Origin: Streptomyces niger
Lineage (GTDB): Bacteria > Actinomycetota > Actinomycetes > Streptomycetales > Streptomycetaceae
Length of the DNA stretch: 64,000 nucleotides
Assembly: GCF_000718305.1 (NCBI RefSeq)
Contig: NZ_JOFQ01000022.1
Span: forward strand, 30,294-94,293
Reading direction: 5' to 3'
The stretch's first letter is position 1, and each line of letters begins with the position of its first letter. This document shows positions 44,255 to 52,787 of this stretch, piece after piece. Under the pieces are notes generated by a model that ran no database searches, was not told the DNA's origin, and saw only the letters and a program-made list of their open reading frames with translations. Both the position numbers and the translations under genes were made by a program.

Positions 44255-45508
44255 ATGAACTCTCAGGCCCGCACCATCCCTGAGCCGGCGTCCCGCTTCC
44301 CTGCCGAACCGGCGTCCCGCTTCCCTGCCGAGCCGGCCTCCCGCTTCCCTGCCGAGCCGGCCTCCCGCTTCCCTGCCGAGCCGGCTTCCCATACCTCCTC
44401 GCCCGCAGCTCAGGGCCTTGCCCGGCTGGTCGGCAACACCCCTGTACTGCGTGTTTCCGAGCCGCTGGCGCCGGCCGGACGCGGCTTCTGGGCCAAGCTG
44501 GAGGGTTTCAATCCGGGCGGCATCAAAGACCGGCCCGGCCTGCACATGGTGGAGCGGGCACGCGCGCGCGGTGAGCTGCGCCCGGGGAACCGGATCATCG
44601 AATCGACAAGCGGAACACTCGGTCTGGGCCTCGCCCTGGCCGGCCTGACCTACGGCCACCCGGTGACACTGGTCACCGACCCAGGACTGGAACAGTCGAT
44701 GACGCGGCTGCTGGCCGCCTACGGAGCCCAGGTCGACATCGCATCGACACCGCACCCGACCGGCGGCTGGCAGCAAGCCCGCCGCGACCGCGTTGCCCAG
44801 CTGTTGGCTCAGCACCCTGGCTCCTGGTGCCCCGATCAGTACAACAACCCCGACAACACCACGGCCTACACTCCGCTCGCTCTCGAACTGGCCTCCCAGC
44901 TGGGCCACGTCGACATCTTGGTGTGCAGTGTGGGCACCGGCGGGCACTCTTCGGGCGTCTCCCGCGTACTGCGCCAGCTCTACCCGGAGTTGCGTGTCAT
45001 CGGCGTGGACACCATCGGGTCGACGATCTTCGGTCAGCCCGCCAGGGCCCGGCTGATGCGCGGCCTCGGATCGAGCATCTACCCACGCAACGTCGCCTAC
45101 CGCACCTTCAGCGAGGTGCACTGGGTGGCTCCGGCGGAGGCGGTGTGGGCCTGCCGCCAGTTGGCCGCGTCCCACTACGCCACCGGGGGCTGGAGCGTGG
45201 GCGCGGTCGCGCTCGTCGCCGGCTGGCTTGCCCGGACCGAACCCGCAGCGACCCGGATCGCCGCGATCTTCCCGGACGGCCCTCAGCGGTACCTCGGCAC
45301 CGTGTACGACGACGACTACTGCTCCGCACACGGCCTGCTCGACTCGCCGCCGGCCGCAGAACCGGAAGTGGTGGGGCGCCTGGACGAGAAGGAGGTCACG
45401 CGGTGGACCCGGTGCGCCGACGTGGTGGACCCGTTGACGCTGCCCCGGCCCGTCGAGGCCGCCGGCGCTGAACTCACCTCCGAGAACGAGGAGGAGGCGA
45501 ACCGGTGA
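44255..45508 (+). CDS. PLP-dependent cysteine synthase family protein
   Basis: 417 residues. Residues about 10-46 are a translated 24-bp repeat (EPASRFPA, four and a half times). The catalytic part starts at [14 protein letters not shown]; the PLP lysine is in the [12 protein letters not shown] loop; [20 protein letters not shown] is the substrate-binding Ser/Thr loop; and [20 protein letters not shown] binds the PLP phosphate. Fold type II, CysK/cystathionine beta-synthase group. In Streptomyces such genes coupled to an exporter often serve specialised amino acid biosynthesis. The stop overlaps the MFS start by four bases (GTGA). Confidence 0.88.
   Translation: MNSQARTIPEPASRFPAEPASRFPAEPASRFPAEPASRFPAEPASHTSSPAAQGLARLVGNTPVLRVSEPLAPAGRGFWAKLEGFNPGGIKDRPGLHMVERARARGELRPGNRIIESTSGTLGLGLALAGLTYGHPVTLVTDPGLEQSMTRLLAAYGAQVDIASTPHPTGGWQQARRDRVAQLLAQHPGSWCPDQYNNPDNTTAYTPLALELASQLGHVDILVCSVGTGGHSSGVSRVLRQLYPELRVIGVDTIGSTIFGQPARARLMRGLGSSIYPRNVAYRTFSEVHWVAPAEAVWACRQLAASHYATGGWSVGAVALVAGWLARTEPAATRIAAIFPDGPQRYLGTVYDDDYCSAHGLLDSPPAAEPEVVGRLDEKEVTRWTRCADVVDPLTLPRPVEAAGAELTSENEEEANR
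44282..44390. repeat. 24-bp tandem repeat at the start of the PLP gene, 4.5 copies
   Basis: Units at 44282, 44306, 44330 and 44354 and a partial one at 44378, starting gagccggcgtcccgcttccc or a variant; encode AEPASRFP repeats. Confidence 0.95.
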
Positions 45509-46836
45509 AGGGCACCCTCGCACAGGTACGTTCCTACGAACGTAGCGTCCAACTGCTGATGGTGAACCAGTTCACCATCAACCTCGGCTTCTACATGCTC
45601 ATGCCGTACCTGGCAGCACACTTGTCCGGGACACTCGGCCTGGCCGGCTGGCTGGTCGGCTTCGTCCTGGGCGTCCGGAACTTCAGTCAGCAGGGCATGT
45701 TCCTGATCGGCGGAACGCTGGCCGACCGGTTCGGCTACAAACCACTCATCGTGGCCGGCTGTGTGCTGCGCACCTTGGGTTTCGCCACCCTCGGACTGGT
45801 GGACTCCCTGCCCGCGTTGCTGGCGGCTTCCGCCGCCACCGGCTTCGCCGGTGCACTGTTCAACCCGGCGGTCCGGGCCTACTTGGCCGCCGACGCCGGC
45901 GAGCGCCGGGTCGAGGCGTTCGCTCTGTTCAACGTGTTCTACCAGGCAGGCATTCTGCTCGGCCCGGTGGTGGGCATGGTGGTCACCGGCGTGGACTTCC
46001 GGTTCACCTGTCTGGTCTCGGCCGTGATCTTCGCTCTGCTCAGCATCGTGCAGATCCGTGCGCTGCCCGCCCGCCGGGCCGACGACACCGGCAAGCAGCA
46101 TTCCGGCAAACAGCATCCCGGCAAGCAGCGTCCCGGCAAGCGGGAGAGCGTCCTGTCCGAGTGGCGCTCGGTCGCGGCCAATCCGCCGTTCCTGCTCTTC
46201 TCCGCCGCCATGATCGGCTCGTACGTACTGTCCTTCCAGGTCTACCTCTCCCTGCCACTGGAGGTGCGACGGCTGAGCGGCGACGGCGAGGCCGGTACCG
46301 CAGCAGTGGCGCTGCTCTTCGCCGTCTCAGGTTTGAGCACGATCTTGCTGCAGACCAGGGTGACGGCATGGTGCAAGACGCGGATGGCCCCCGGGCGGGC
46401 ACTCGCCTGGGGACTGGCGCTCATGGGGCTCGCATTCCTGCCACTCCTGGCGGCCACCGCCCTACCCGTGCCGGGAGCCGGCCTCGGCCGGTGGCTGCTG
46501 GCTGCCGTGCCCCCGGCGTTCGCCGCCCTCTTGCTCGCACTGGGCACGATGATCGCGTATCCCTTCGAGATGGACGTCATCGTCCGGCTCTCCGGTGACC
46601 GCCTCGTGGCCACTCACTACGGGCTCTACAACACCATCTGCGGCATCGGCATCACCTTGGGGAACCTGCTCACCGGCGCGGCCCTCGACGGTGCGCGAGC
46701 CGCGGGCATGTCCGCGCTGCCATGGCTCGTACTGCTGGCCCTCGGCTTTGCCTGTGCCGCCGCGCTCTTCGGGCTGCACCGCACGGGCCGACTTACCGCG
46801 CCGGCCCCGGCCGAACCGCAGCCCGTGACAGCCTGA
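45505..46836 (+). CDS. MFS transporter (coupled to the PLP enzyme)
   Basis: 443 residues, 12 predicted helices, DHA1-like. [20 protein letters not shown] is the MFS motif A loop between helices 2 and 3. A hydrophilic central loop holds [17 protein letters not shown], a 15-bp repeat of GKQxP. The C-terminal half begins at about 215 ([20 protein letters not shown]). Translationally coupled to the cysteine synthase-like gene, so it most likely exports that pathway's product. A hairpin follows at 46861. Confidence 0.9.
   Translation: MKGTLAQVRSYERSVQLLMVNQFTINLGFYMLMPYLAAHLSGTLGLAGWLVGFVLGVRNFSQQGMFLIGGTLADRFGYKPLIVAGCVLRTLGFATLGLVDSLPALLAASAATGFAGALFNPAVRAYLAADAGERRVEAFALFNVFYQAGILLGPVVGMVVTGVDFRFTCLVSAVIFALLSIVQIRALPARRADDTGKQHSGKQHPGKQRPGKRESVLSEWRSVAANPPFLLFSAAMIGSYVLSFQVYLSLPLEVRRLSGDGEAGTAAVALLFAVSGLSTILLQTRVTAWCKTRMAPGRALAWGLALMGLAFLPLLAATALPVPGAGLGRWLLAAVPPAFAALLLALGTMIAYPFEMDVIVRLSGDRLVATHYGLYNTICGIGITLGNLLTGAALDGARAAGMSALPWLVLLALGFACAAALFGLHRTGRLTAPAPAEPQPVTA
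46090..46146. repeat. 15-bp tandem repeat in the MFS central loop, 3.7 copies
   Basis: ggcaagcagcattcc and variants at 46090, 46105, 46120 and 46135; in frame, lengthening the cytoplasmic loop. Confidence 0.9.
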
Positions 46837-46860
46837 GTCGAACAGCTCCCGAGCCCAGGG

Positions 46861-46883
46861 GCGGGCGACCCGACGTCGCCCGC
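46861..46883 (+). terminator. hairpin after PLP-MFS operon
   Basis: Arms GCGGGCGAC and GTCGCCCGC, loop CCGAC, 25 bases after the MFS stop. Confidence 0.7.
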
Positions 46884-47013
46884 CTCCTGGCCGCGCTTGC
46901 GCCGAGCACGGTGTGCAGTTTCCCCCGGCCACCACCAGGCACACGACCGTCCACCGACGCCTCACAGAACGGAAGAACACACCTCACTCCTTCAGCCAAG
47001 GCGCCACCACTGG

Positions 47014-47038
47014 CGTTATACCCCCAGGGGGTATAACG
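47014..47038. promoter_or_regulatory. CsoR-like operator palindrome
   Basis: Arms CGTTATACCCCC and GGGGGTATAACG around a single A, 56 bases before the DUF4396 start. The ATACCCCC/GGGGGTAT core resembles operators of the CsoR family of copper- or thiol-responsive repressors in actinobacteria. No csoR gene is in the window. Confidence 0.65.
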
Positions 47039-47093
47039 TCGTCGGTAACGAGTACGAGGACGCCATCGCTCGAACGATTGGGGATGACAGGTC

Positions 47094-47621
47094 ATGGAGC
47101 ACGCCGCTCACCACACCAACACCCCGAACGGCCATACCGCGCATGAGGGGCACGGCCAGCATGAGCACGGCGGCCATGCGCACCGCGGGGCATCCTGGGG
47201 CATGGCAGTGAAGGCGACCCTGCACTGCCTGACCGGATGCGCCATCGGCGAGATCGTCGGCATGGCCATCGGCACCGCGCTGGCCTGGGGAAATGTACAG
47301 ACGATGGTCCTGGCGATCGCGCTGGCGTTCGTGTTCGGCTACTCACTCACCCTGTTCGCGGTCCGCCGAGCCGGCGTGGATCTGAAGACCGCCATCAAGA
47401 TCGCGATTGCCGCCGACACCATCTCCATCGCCGTGATGGAACTCGTCGACAACGCCATCATCGCCGTGGTCCCGGGCGCGATGGACGCCCAACTGTCCGA
47501 CGGGCTGTTCTGGTCGGCGCTACTGGGCGGCTTCGCCATCGCTTTCGTCATCACCACGCCGGTCAACAAGTGGATGATCGGCCGCGGCAAGGGCCACGCC
47601 GTCGTCCACGCCTACCACTGA
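47094..47621 (+). CDS. DUF4396 membrane protein with His-rich N-terminus
   Basis: 175 residues. Residues 1-35 hold about a dozen histidines (MEHAAHHTNTPNGHTAHEGH). Four helices follow: ATLHCLTGCAIGEIVGMAIG, VQTMVLAIALAFVFGYSLTL, the TAIKIAIAADTISIAVMELV segment and FWSALLGGFAIAFVITTPVN. This is the DUF4396 arrangement, found beside copper and heavy-metal genes. With a CsoR-like site in front and His-rich secreted proteins in the neighbourhood, a role in metal handling at the membrane is likely but inferred. Confidence 0.85.
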   Translation: MEHAAHHTNTPNGHTAHEGHGQHEHGGHAHRGASWGMAVKATLHCLTGCAIGEIVGMAIGTALAWGNVQTMVLAIALAFVFGYSLTLFAVRRAGVDLKTAIKIAIAADTISIAVMELVDNAIIAVVPGAMDAQLSDGLFWSALLGGFAIAFVITTPVNKWMIGRGKGHAVVHAYH

Positions 47622-48023
47622 ACAGCGCCCCATGCGGTAGGCACGTCCAGGGCGGCCAGTTCGCCCAGGGCGGCCAGTTTGCCCACGGGCACCGCCGCCC
47701 GATCCGGATCAGGCGGCGGTACGGGGTACCGGTACTCCGGTGTCCCGGTACTCCGGTACCCCGGTGTCCCAGTGCCCCGTGTCCCGGACCACCAACTCCA
47801 GTGCTGTGCCGGCGATCCCACCGGCGTCGTTGTCCTACCGAACTGGTAGCGTTCACCGCATGTCTGCTGCTTCGTGTGCGGCCGCTTGTGCCGCAGTGAC
47901 CAGGGTGCCCCGCTAACGGCGGGGCGTTCGACTCACACCCTTCCTGGGCGTCCAGCCGCTTCGTGACCAGACCGGAGCGGCACGTTCGTGCTGCTCGGAT
48001 TCCTCTGAGCGACGGAGCACCTG
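47622..48023. other. spacer with 18-bp and G/C-rich repeats
   Basis: cagggcggccagttcgcc is duplicated (47649, 47667). A run of ggtactccggtgtcccggta variants spans about 47727-47790. No gene supported. Confidence 0.5.
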
Positions 48024-50684
48024 ATGTTCTCGGGCATCCTTTCTTCACGCGGGCGCGGCCCGTCTCCTGTACGCGCATGGCTCGTGCTGTGCGCGGTGTC
48101 CATGCTGCAGTTCTTCATCGCGGTCGACGTGACCCTGGTCAACATCGCTCTGCCCTCGATCGGCGCCGACTTCGGTGTCGGCGGGCCTGCCCTGACCTGG
48201 GTCGTGGTCGGGTACACGATCACCGGTGGTGGGTTGCTGATGCTCGGCGGTCGGCTGAGCGATCTGCTGGGACGGCGGCGCGTGCTGCTGCTCGGCACCG
48301 GCCTGTTCGGCGCCGGCTCCTTGCTGGCAGGCCTGGCTCCCACCTTCCCTTTGCCGGTGGGCGCGCGCCTGCTGCAGGGAGCTGGTGAGGCCGTCGCGCT
48401 GCCTGCCGCGATGGCCACCATCATTCTGCTGTTCCCCGAGGGCCCACGCCGGTCGCGAGCGCTGAGCGTGTGGGCGGCGGTGGCCAGCTGCGGTCTCGTG
48501 CTGGGGTTCGTCCTGTCCGGAATCATCACCGCCCACTTGGGGTGGCGGTGGACCTTTCTGGTTGCGGTCCCCTTCATCCTGGTCGTGGTGCTGGCAGCCG
48601 TCTTCCTGATCGAGGGCGGCCGGCCCGTTGCCAAGGGCGTACCGTCACTGGACCTGCCCGGCGCGCTGCTGCTGACCGCGTGCCCACTGCTCCTCATCCT
48701 CGGCGTGGTCCAGGGCGGTGAATCCGGAACGCCCGGATGGGTGGCTCCGGCGGCGCTGGTCGGTGCGTTGACCGCCGGGGTCGCGTTCGTACGCGTTGAG
48801 GCACGCTCGCTCAATCCGCTGCTGCCGCTGCGCTTCATCGCCCACCGCACACGCCTGACGGCCAACCTGACCACGATGTTGCTGAGTGGGGCGTTGTCGA
48901 CTTCGTTCCTGCTCTTCACCTTCTACCTGCAGGACCGATGGGGCGTCGGCCCGCTGGGCGCAGGCCTGACGATGCTGCCGCTGGCGGCCTCACTGATCGT
49001 GTTCTCCCTGCTCACTCCCCGTCTGCTGGGCCGGTGGGGAGCACGCGCGTGCGTGCTTGCCGGCATCGGGTTCACCGCAGCCGCGATGGCCGCGATCGCG
49101 CTCGTCTCGGCCCTGCAGGCAGACGGGGTTGCGCTGATCCCGGCCATGGCCCTGATCTCCGCCGGGATGGGATTCGGCATCGTGGGACTGCAGTACGTCG
49201 CGGTCAGCGGTGTCACCACGGATGACGCCGGGATCGCCTCTGGCGTGCAGCGCGCGGCTGACCAGTTGGGCGGCGCGACCGGAACAGCGGTCTGCATCGG
49301 CCTCGGTTTCGCCCCGGCCCTGCACTCCCATGACCCGTTCCTGGTCGCCACCCTGCTGGCCGTCGTGGGGCTCGTGATCGGCACGGTCGTGGCCTGGCGC
49401 ATGCCCCGCCCATCCCCCCGGCGGACCAGCAGGAACAGGCCGGGTGACCTAGGCGTTGACCTACGCCGCGTGACCTATGCGGGTGACCTGTGCCGGGTGT
49501 GCCGCGCCCGTAACCAACGCGGCACGCCCGGCAGTACCATCCGTTCCCCTCGGCCACTCCCCCCGGCCATGTCCCGCACGGCCGGGGGCCGGTGGCCGGG
49601 GCCGGGGGCCGGTGGCCGGTGGGATTCACGCCCCGTGGGACGACGCCGGCACTACGGCTTCCGTGCTGTCCGCGCGGTCCGCGCTGTCCGCACCGGTCGT
49701 GCCGGAGGTGCCGTCCATACCGGTCGTGCCGTCCACACCGACCGTGCCGCCCGCACCGGTCGTGCCGTCCACACCGATCGTGCCGTCCGCACCGGTCATG
49801 AACACGTCGCCGTTGGCCGGCACGCCGAGCCCGCGCCAGCGGAACGGAACGCCACGCGCCGAGTCCAGGTCGGGCCCGTCCATCAGCTGGAAGTGCACGT
49901 GCGGCTGAGTGGAGTTGCCGGAGTTGCCGCAGCGGCCGAGTACCTGGCCGGCGACGACCTTCTCGCCCGCCCGAACCTCGAGCGAGCCGCGCTGGACGTG
50001 CGCGTACACGGCGTACGTCCCGCCCAGGTCGAGGACGATGTGGTTGCCGACGATACGGCGGGCCCCGCCGAGCGTCCTGCCGACGCCCTCGATCAGCCAG
50101 AAGTACAGCACCCCGGCAAGGGAGCTGCGGCTGAGGTGGTCGCGCTGGCCGTCCTCGGCGTACACGACGGTGGCATCGGCCACCGCCAGCAGGGGCGCCC
50201 CGAAGGCGGGATAGGCCTCGTTGCGGTAGGCGATGGGCCAGAACCATACGGGGGCGGGACGTGCGGGTCCCTCCTCCGGTTCAGCCATGATGTCGATGGC
50301 GTAGGTCTGCGCGAGGTTGTGCGTGCCGTGACTCGGCACCTTGTCGGCGGGGCTGTTGAGAACGGACCAGCGACCGGTGACCGGGGGCGCGACCTCGACG
50401 GGCGCCGGAGGCTCCGTCTCGATCCGCCGACGGGCAGATCGGGAGGTCACCAGGCTGATGGCGATCGCACCGAGCGCGGGCAGCCAGCTCAGCCAGTAGT
50501 TGTACGGCAGTTCCACGAAGAACCCGACGGCGATCTGGGCAAAAAAGATCAGCCACAACGCATGCTGGATCCTCGCAGCGGTCTTGCGTCGGCCTACGGA
50601 CATTACTTCCCCCTCGTACAGACTCATACAGACCCGTACACAAAACAGTCAGGTCAGCTCAGGTCACGGGGCGCGCGGCGGTGA
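48024..50684 (+). CDS. MFS transporter (DHA2 type) with no stop until far downstream
   Basis: The first 470 residues or so are a complete 14-helix drug/proton antiporter: SMLQFFIAVDVTLVNIALPS, ALTWVVVGYTITGGGLLMLG, GRLSDLLGRRRVLLLGTGLF and LLQGAGEAVALPAAMATIIL. After WRMPRPSPRRTSRNRP (about 49430) the frame has no stop and continues for 400 residues through tandem repeats and then antisense to the M23 peptidase gene, to 50684. The extension has no family-like sequence, so the natural C-terminus is probably at about 49430-49560 and the stop has been lost or is masked by the repeats. Likely effluxes small hydrophobic drugs. Confidence 0.8.
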   Translation: MFSGILSSRGRGPSPVRAWLVLCAVSMLQFFIAVDVTLVNIALPSIGADFGVGGPALTWVVVGYTITGGGLLMLGGRLSDLLGRRRVLLLGTGLFGAGSLLAGLAPTFPLPVGARLLQGAGEAVALPAAMATIILLFPEGPRRSRALSVWAAVASCGLVLGFVLSGIITAHLGWRWTFLVAVPFILVVVLAAVFLIEGGRPVAKGVPSLDLPGALLLTACPLLLILGVVQGGESGTPGWVAPAALVGALTAGVAFVRVEARSLNPLLPLRFIAHRTRLTANLTTMLLSGALSTSFLLFTFYLQDRWGVGPLGAGLTMLPLAASLIVFSLLTPRLLGRWGARACVLAGIGFTAAAMAAIALVSALQADGVALIPAMALISAGMGFGIVGLQYVAVSGVTTDDAGIASGVQRAADQLGGATGTAVCIGLGFAPALHSHDPFLVATLLAVVGLVIGTVVAWRMPRPSPRRTSRNRPGDLGVDLRRVTYAGDLCRVCRARNQRGTPGSTIRSPRPLPPAMSRTAGGRWPGPGAGGRWDSRPVGRRRHYGFRAVRAVRAVRTGRAGGAVHTGRAVHTDRAARTGRAVHTDRAVRTGHEHVAVGRHAEPAPAERNATRRVQVGPVHQLEVHVRLSGVAGVAAAAEYLAGDDLLARPNLERAALDVRVHGVRPAQVEDDVVADDTAGPAERPADALDQPEVQHPGKGAAAEVVALAVLGVHDGGIGHRQQGRPEGGIGLVAVGDGPEPYGGGTCGSLLRFSHDVDGVGLREVVRAVTRHLVGGAVENGPATGDRGRDLDGRRRLRLDPPTGRSGGHQADGDRTERGQPAQPVVVRQFHEEPDGDLGKKDQPQRMLDPRSGLASAYGHYFPLVQTHTDPYTKQSGQLRSRGARR
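49583..49798. repeat. 20-bp and 18-bp repeats under the M23 C-terminus
   Basis: A 20-bp duplication (about 49583-49622) is followed by five or six degenerate copies of an 18-bp unit (gtgccgtccacaccggtc) at about 49705-49798. On the minus strand the latter code a Gly-x-x collagen-like tail. Confidence 0.85.
49626..50603 (-). CDS. M23 family metallopeptidase with collagen-like tail
   Basis: 325 residues from ATG 50603 (MSVGRRK), chosen over 50627 because GAGGGGGAAGTA precedes it. Two helices lie near residues 15-57 (ALWLIFFAQIAVGFFVELPY; LSWLPALGAIAISLVTS). The M23/LytM domain carries NHIVLDLGGTYAVYAHVQRG and the HxH motif STQPHVHFQLMDG; metal ligands look complete. The last 50 residues are GVDGTTGAGGTVG-type Gly-x-x repeats. 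It would act at the membrane on peptidoglycan cross-links. The ArsR-like regulator is 55 bases upstream on the same strand. Confidence 0.85.
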   Translation of the reverse strand: MSVGRRKTAARIQHALWLIFFAQIAVGFFVELPYNYWLSWLPALGAIAISLVTSRSARRRIETEPPAPVEVAPPVTGRWSVLNSPADKVPSHGTHNLAQTYAIDIMAEPEEGPARPAPVWFWPIAYRNEAYPAFGAPLLAVADATVVYAEDGQRDHLSRSSLAGVLYFWLIEGVGRTLGGARRIVGNHIVLDLGGTYAVYAHVQRGSLEVRAGEKVVAGQVLGRCGNSGNSTQPHVHFQLMDGPDLDSARGVPFRWRGLGVPANGDVFMTGADGTIGVDGTTGAGGTVGVDGTTGMDGTSGTTGADSADRADSTEAVVPASSHGA

Positions 50685-51171
50685 GCACTACGAGCAGCGG
50701 CACCACTCGCCCGGCAGGGACCTCGTATCGGCCACGCTCGGTGGTGTGCAGCCAGCCGGCGCCGGTCAGTTGGCGCAGGTGGTGGTAGATCTGGCCGGTG
50801 GTGCCGACGCCTTCGAGCGCAGCAAGTTCGGCGGCGGTGCGCAGACCGCCCAGAATCTCCCGCAGGAGCCGCAGCCGTACGGGGTTGCCGAGCGCGGCGA
50901 ACGACTCGGCCGAGTCGAGCCAATCGTCTTCGAACAGGGTCTCTGTGAGCAGGCCGTACTGCCACTCATACCGGTGCCCTGTCGGCACCCGCACCGCCCC
51001 GGTGAACAGGACGGCACCGTCCGCCTCCTGCGTCACCGGGTGCCGCGCCTTCAGTGCGTCGAGGGCCCAGAAATCACCCTCCCCCACGGCGGGCGCAGCC
51101 GGGCTCGCACCCTCCAGTTCCGCCATGCGCCGTTCGAGCTCGGCAACACGCTCTTCCAGATCCATGCCCAC
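50659..51171 (-). CDS. ArsR-like winged-helix regulator
   Basis: 170 residues (start GTG 51171 or ATG 51165). An N-terminal coiled coil (LEERVAELERRMAELEG) and a linker lead to a winged helix: FAALGNPVRLRLLREILGGL, RTAAELAALEGVGTTGQIYH, HLRQLTGAGWLHTTERGRYE. No metal-binding CxC motif. The final strand is hydrophobic (VPLLVVLTAA). It precedes and may control the M23 gene; the two are likely one operon. Confidence 0.82.
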   Translation of the reverse strand: MGMDLEERVAELERRMAELEGASPAAPAVGEGDFWALDALKARHPVTQEADGAVLFTGAVRVPTGHRYEWQYGLLTETLFEDDWLDSAESFAALGNPVRLRLLREILGGLRTAAELAALEGVGTTGQIYHHLRQLTGAGWLHTTERGRYEVPAGRVVPLLVVLTAARPVT

Positions 51172-51416
51172 GAGGTTACGTAATTATGTAATTCCGTGCA
51201 AGCTCAGGCCTCCGGCAGTCGATATCCCGTAGGAGCTGGGTCCGCACGGTTCCCTGTCGCTCTCACCCGTCACGGGCAGGGCCCGTTACCCAGATCATGG
51301 CGCCGCCTGAGCCGTGAAGACGACGACCGAGGCATCGCTGCCGACGAAGTTGCCACCGGCTTCGGTATCGACCGTGGCACCCTCTACCGGAAACCTCCCA
51401 GAGCGAAGGAGTCGTC

Positions 51417-52787
51417 GTGGCCTCATCCATCCCACCGGAACTCGCCATACGCGTGCCGCGTCACCGAAAGTGGATCACAGTGGATGATCTGGTCGCACGC
51501 GGCTGGACGACTCGGATGATCGAAAGGTTGGGTGAGCCGGACCATACGGAAACCACCTCGCAGGGTGGTGGGCAGGCCCAGTTCTCAAGAAGCCGAGTGT
51601 TGTCCCGGTGGAAGAAGCCGGGGGTCAGAAGAGAGGTGGAGGCCGCCCAGGCGCGGTACCGGTTTTTAAGAAACGTAATCGGACAGTTGGACGCCCCGGG
51701 CGCAACCTTCATGGTTGCTGCGCGAACGGTCGTGGTGGAGACATTCACCCATGGGGACCTGCGCATCCGCATCGGCGACCCACCGCCCTACGAGCACCGT
51801 CGCCGGATCAGCGTGTTGCTTCACATAGACGGTGAATCTCCGGATCACACCGATGCCCTCTACGCATCCGTCAGTGAGAAGCTGCGGCAGGCCCGAACGG
51901 CAGCTGGCGCGACGGCGACGTACCACCCCCGACAGCACGGCGAACGGTCCGCCGCGGTGCAGGTCGAACTGGACCGACCGTACGGAGCAGCAGCGAAGAC
52001 CAAGGCTCCATGGGGACCTCACGGCCGAGACCTGCCGTGGGTCGTGGCCGCCGCGAACATGTTTCGCATCGATCTGGCTCCGCTTCTCGTGGATGGGCGG
52101 GGTCGGGATGCTACGAGCGGTACAACAGCGGTGCAGCGGCCCCAGCAGGTGGCTGGGGAGGCCGAAGGTTCCCGACTCGGCGCGGACGCCGGATCGGGAG
52201 CGAGGGCCGCGAGCGGCGCAGGCTCGGCGGCGGCACGTCGCTGCTCGGTGTGCGGGGATACGGGACTCGCCGACGGTCGGTCCAGACACCTCAAGTGCGA
52301 AGGCAGCCGTGCCGCTGCCGTCGCGTCAGGCGTGGTACCCCCCTCAGACGTCGACGACGCATCGGACAGTCGGGACATCGCATCGGACAGTCGGGACGTT
52401 GCACCGGACAGTCGGGACGTTGCCCGGTATCGACAACTCGTCTCCTCCGTCGAACAGCGAGAAGCGGCAACACGCGGCTGTCGAGTCGAGCGCGTCAACC
52501 GCGAAATAGTTCGACTCGGCCTGGCCAGGCAAGCAGTCCTCCTGAGGTGTGGAGGACGTTGTGAGAACCCGGGATGCGGTGGCCAGCCCGCCGATGTGAA
52601 AGACGACGGGCGACCGATACTGGAAGTCGACCACGTCAAGAGGATCTCCGAAGGCGGACGCGACCATCCGGTGCAGATGGTCGCCCTGTGCCCGAACTGT
52701 CATGCCATGAAGGAGCACGGCAGGCAACGTGAAGCGCTCATCGCCATCCTCCTGGAAGTGGCGGAGAAAGCACACGCTCGGTGGTGA
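51417..52787 (+). CDS. HNH endonuclease with zinc-ribbon-like middle segment
   Basis: 456 residues, GTG start with GGAG upstream. The N-terminal 85 residues (ITVDDLVARGWTTRMIERLG) look like a DNA-binding helix pair. A segment with CSVCGDTGLADG suggests a metal ribbon near 280. A 21-bp repeat codes ASDSRDV three times near 315-335. The C-terminal 70 residues are an HNH domain: CGGRCENPGCGGQPADVKDD, EVDHVKRISEGGRDHPVQMV and ALCPNCHAMKEHGRQRE, with the HNH His, Asn and zinc cysteines present. Stand-alone HNH proteins like this are often restriction or anti-phage nucleases; no methylase is nearby. Confidence 0.8.
   Translation: MASSIPPELAIRVPRHRKWITVDDLVARGWTTRMIERLGEPDHTETTSQGGGQAQFSRSRVLSRWKKPGVRREVEAAQARYRFLRNVIGQLDAPGATFMVAARTVVVETFTHGDLRIRIGDPPPYEHRRRISVLLHIDGESPDHTDALYASVSEKLRQARTAAGATATYHPRQHGERSAAVQVELDRPYGAAAKTKAPWGPHGRDLPWVVAAANMFRIDLAPLLVDGRGRDATSGTTAVQRPQQVAGEAEGSRLGADAGSGARAASGAGSAAARRCSVCGDTGLADGRSRHLKCEGSRAAAVASGVVPPSDVDDASDSRDIASDSRDVAPDSRDVARYRQLVSSVEQREAATRGCRVERVNREIVRLGLARQAVLLRCGGRCENPGCGGQPADVKDDGRPILEVDHVKRISEGGRDHPVQMVALCPNCHAMKEHGRQREALIAILLEVAEKAHARW
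52359..52421. repeat. 21-bp tandem repeat in the HNH gene, 3 copies
   Basis: gcatcggacagtcgggacgt plus one base and variants at 52359, 52380 and 52401; in frame, coding (A/P)SDSRDV. Confidence 0.95.

Noticed and set aside
44186..45523. A 445-residue minus-strand ORF
   Set aside because: Antisense of the PLP enzyme; contains no motif and would overlap the whole gene.
51300..51410. Recombinase HTH remnant (IAADEVATGFGIDRGTLYR)
   Set aside because: Resembles the C-terminal HTH of resolvases, but only about 30 residues and no catalytic domain, so not listed as a gene.
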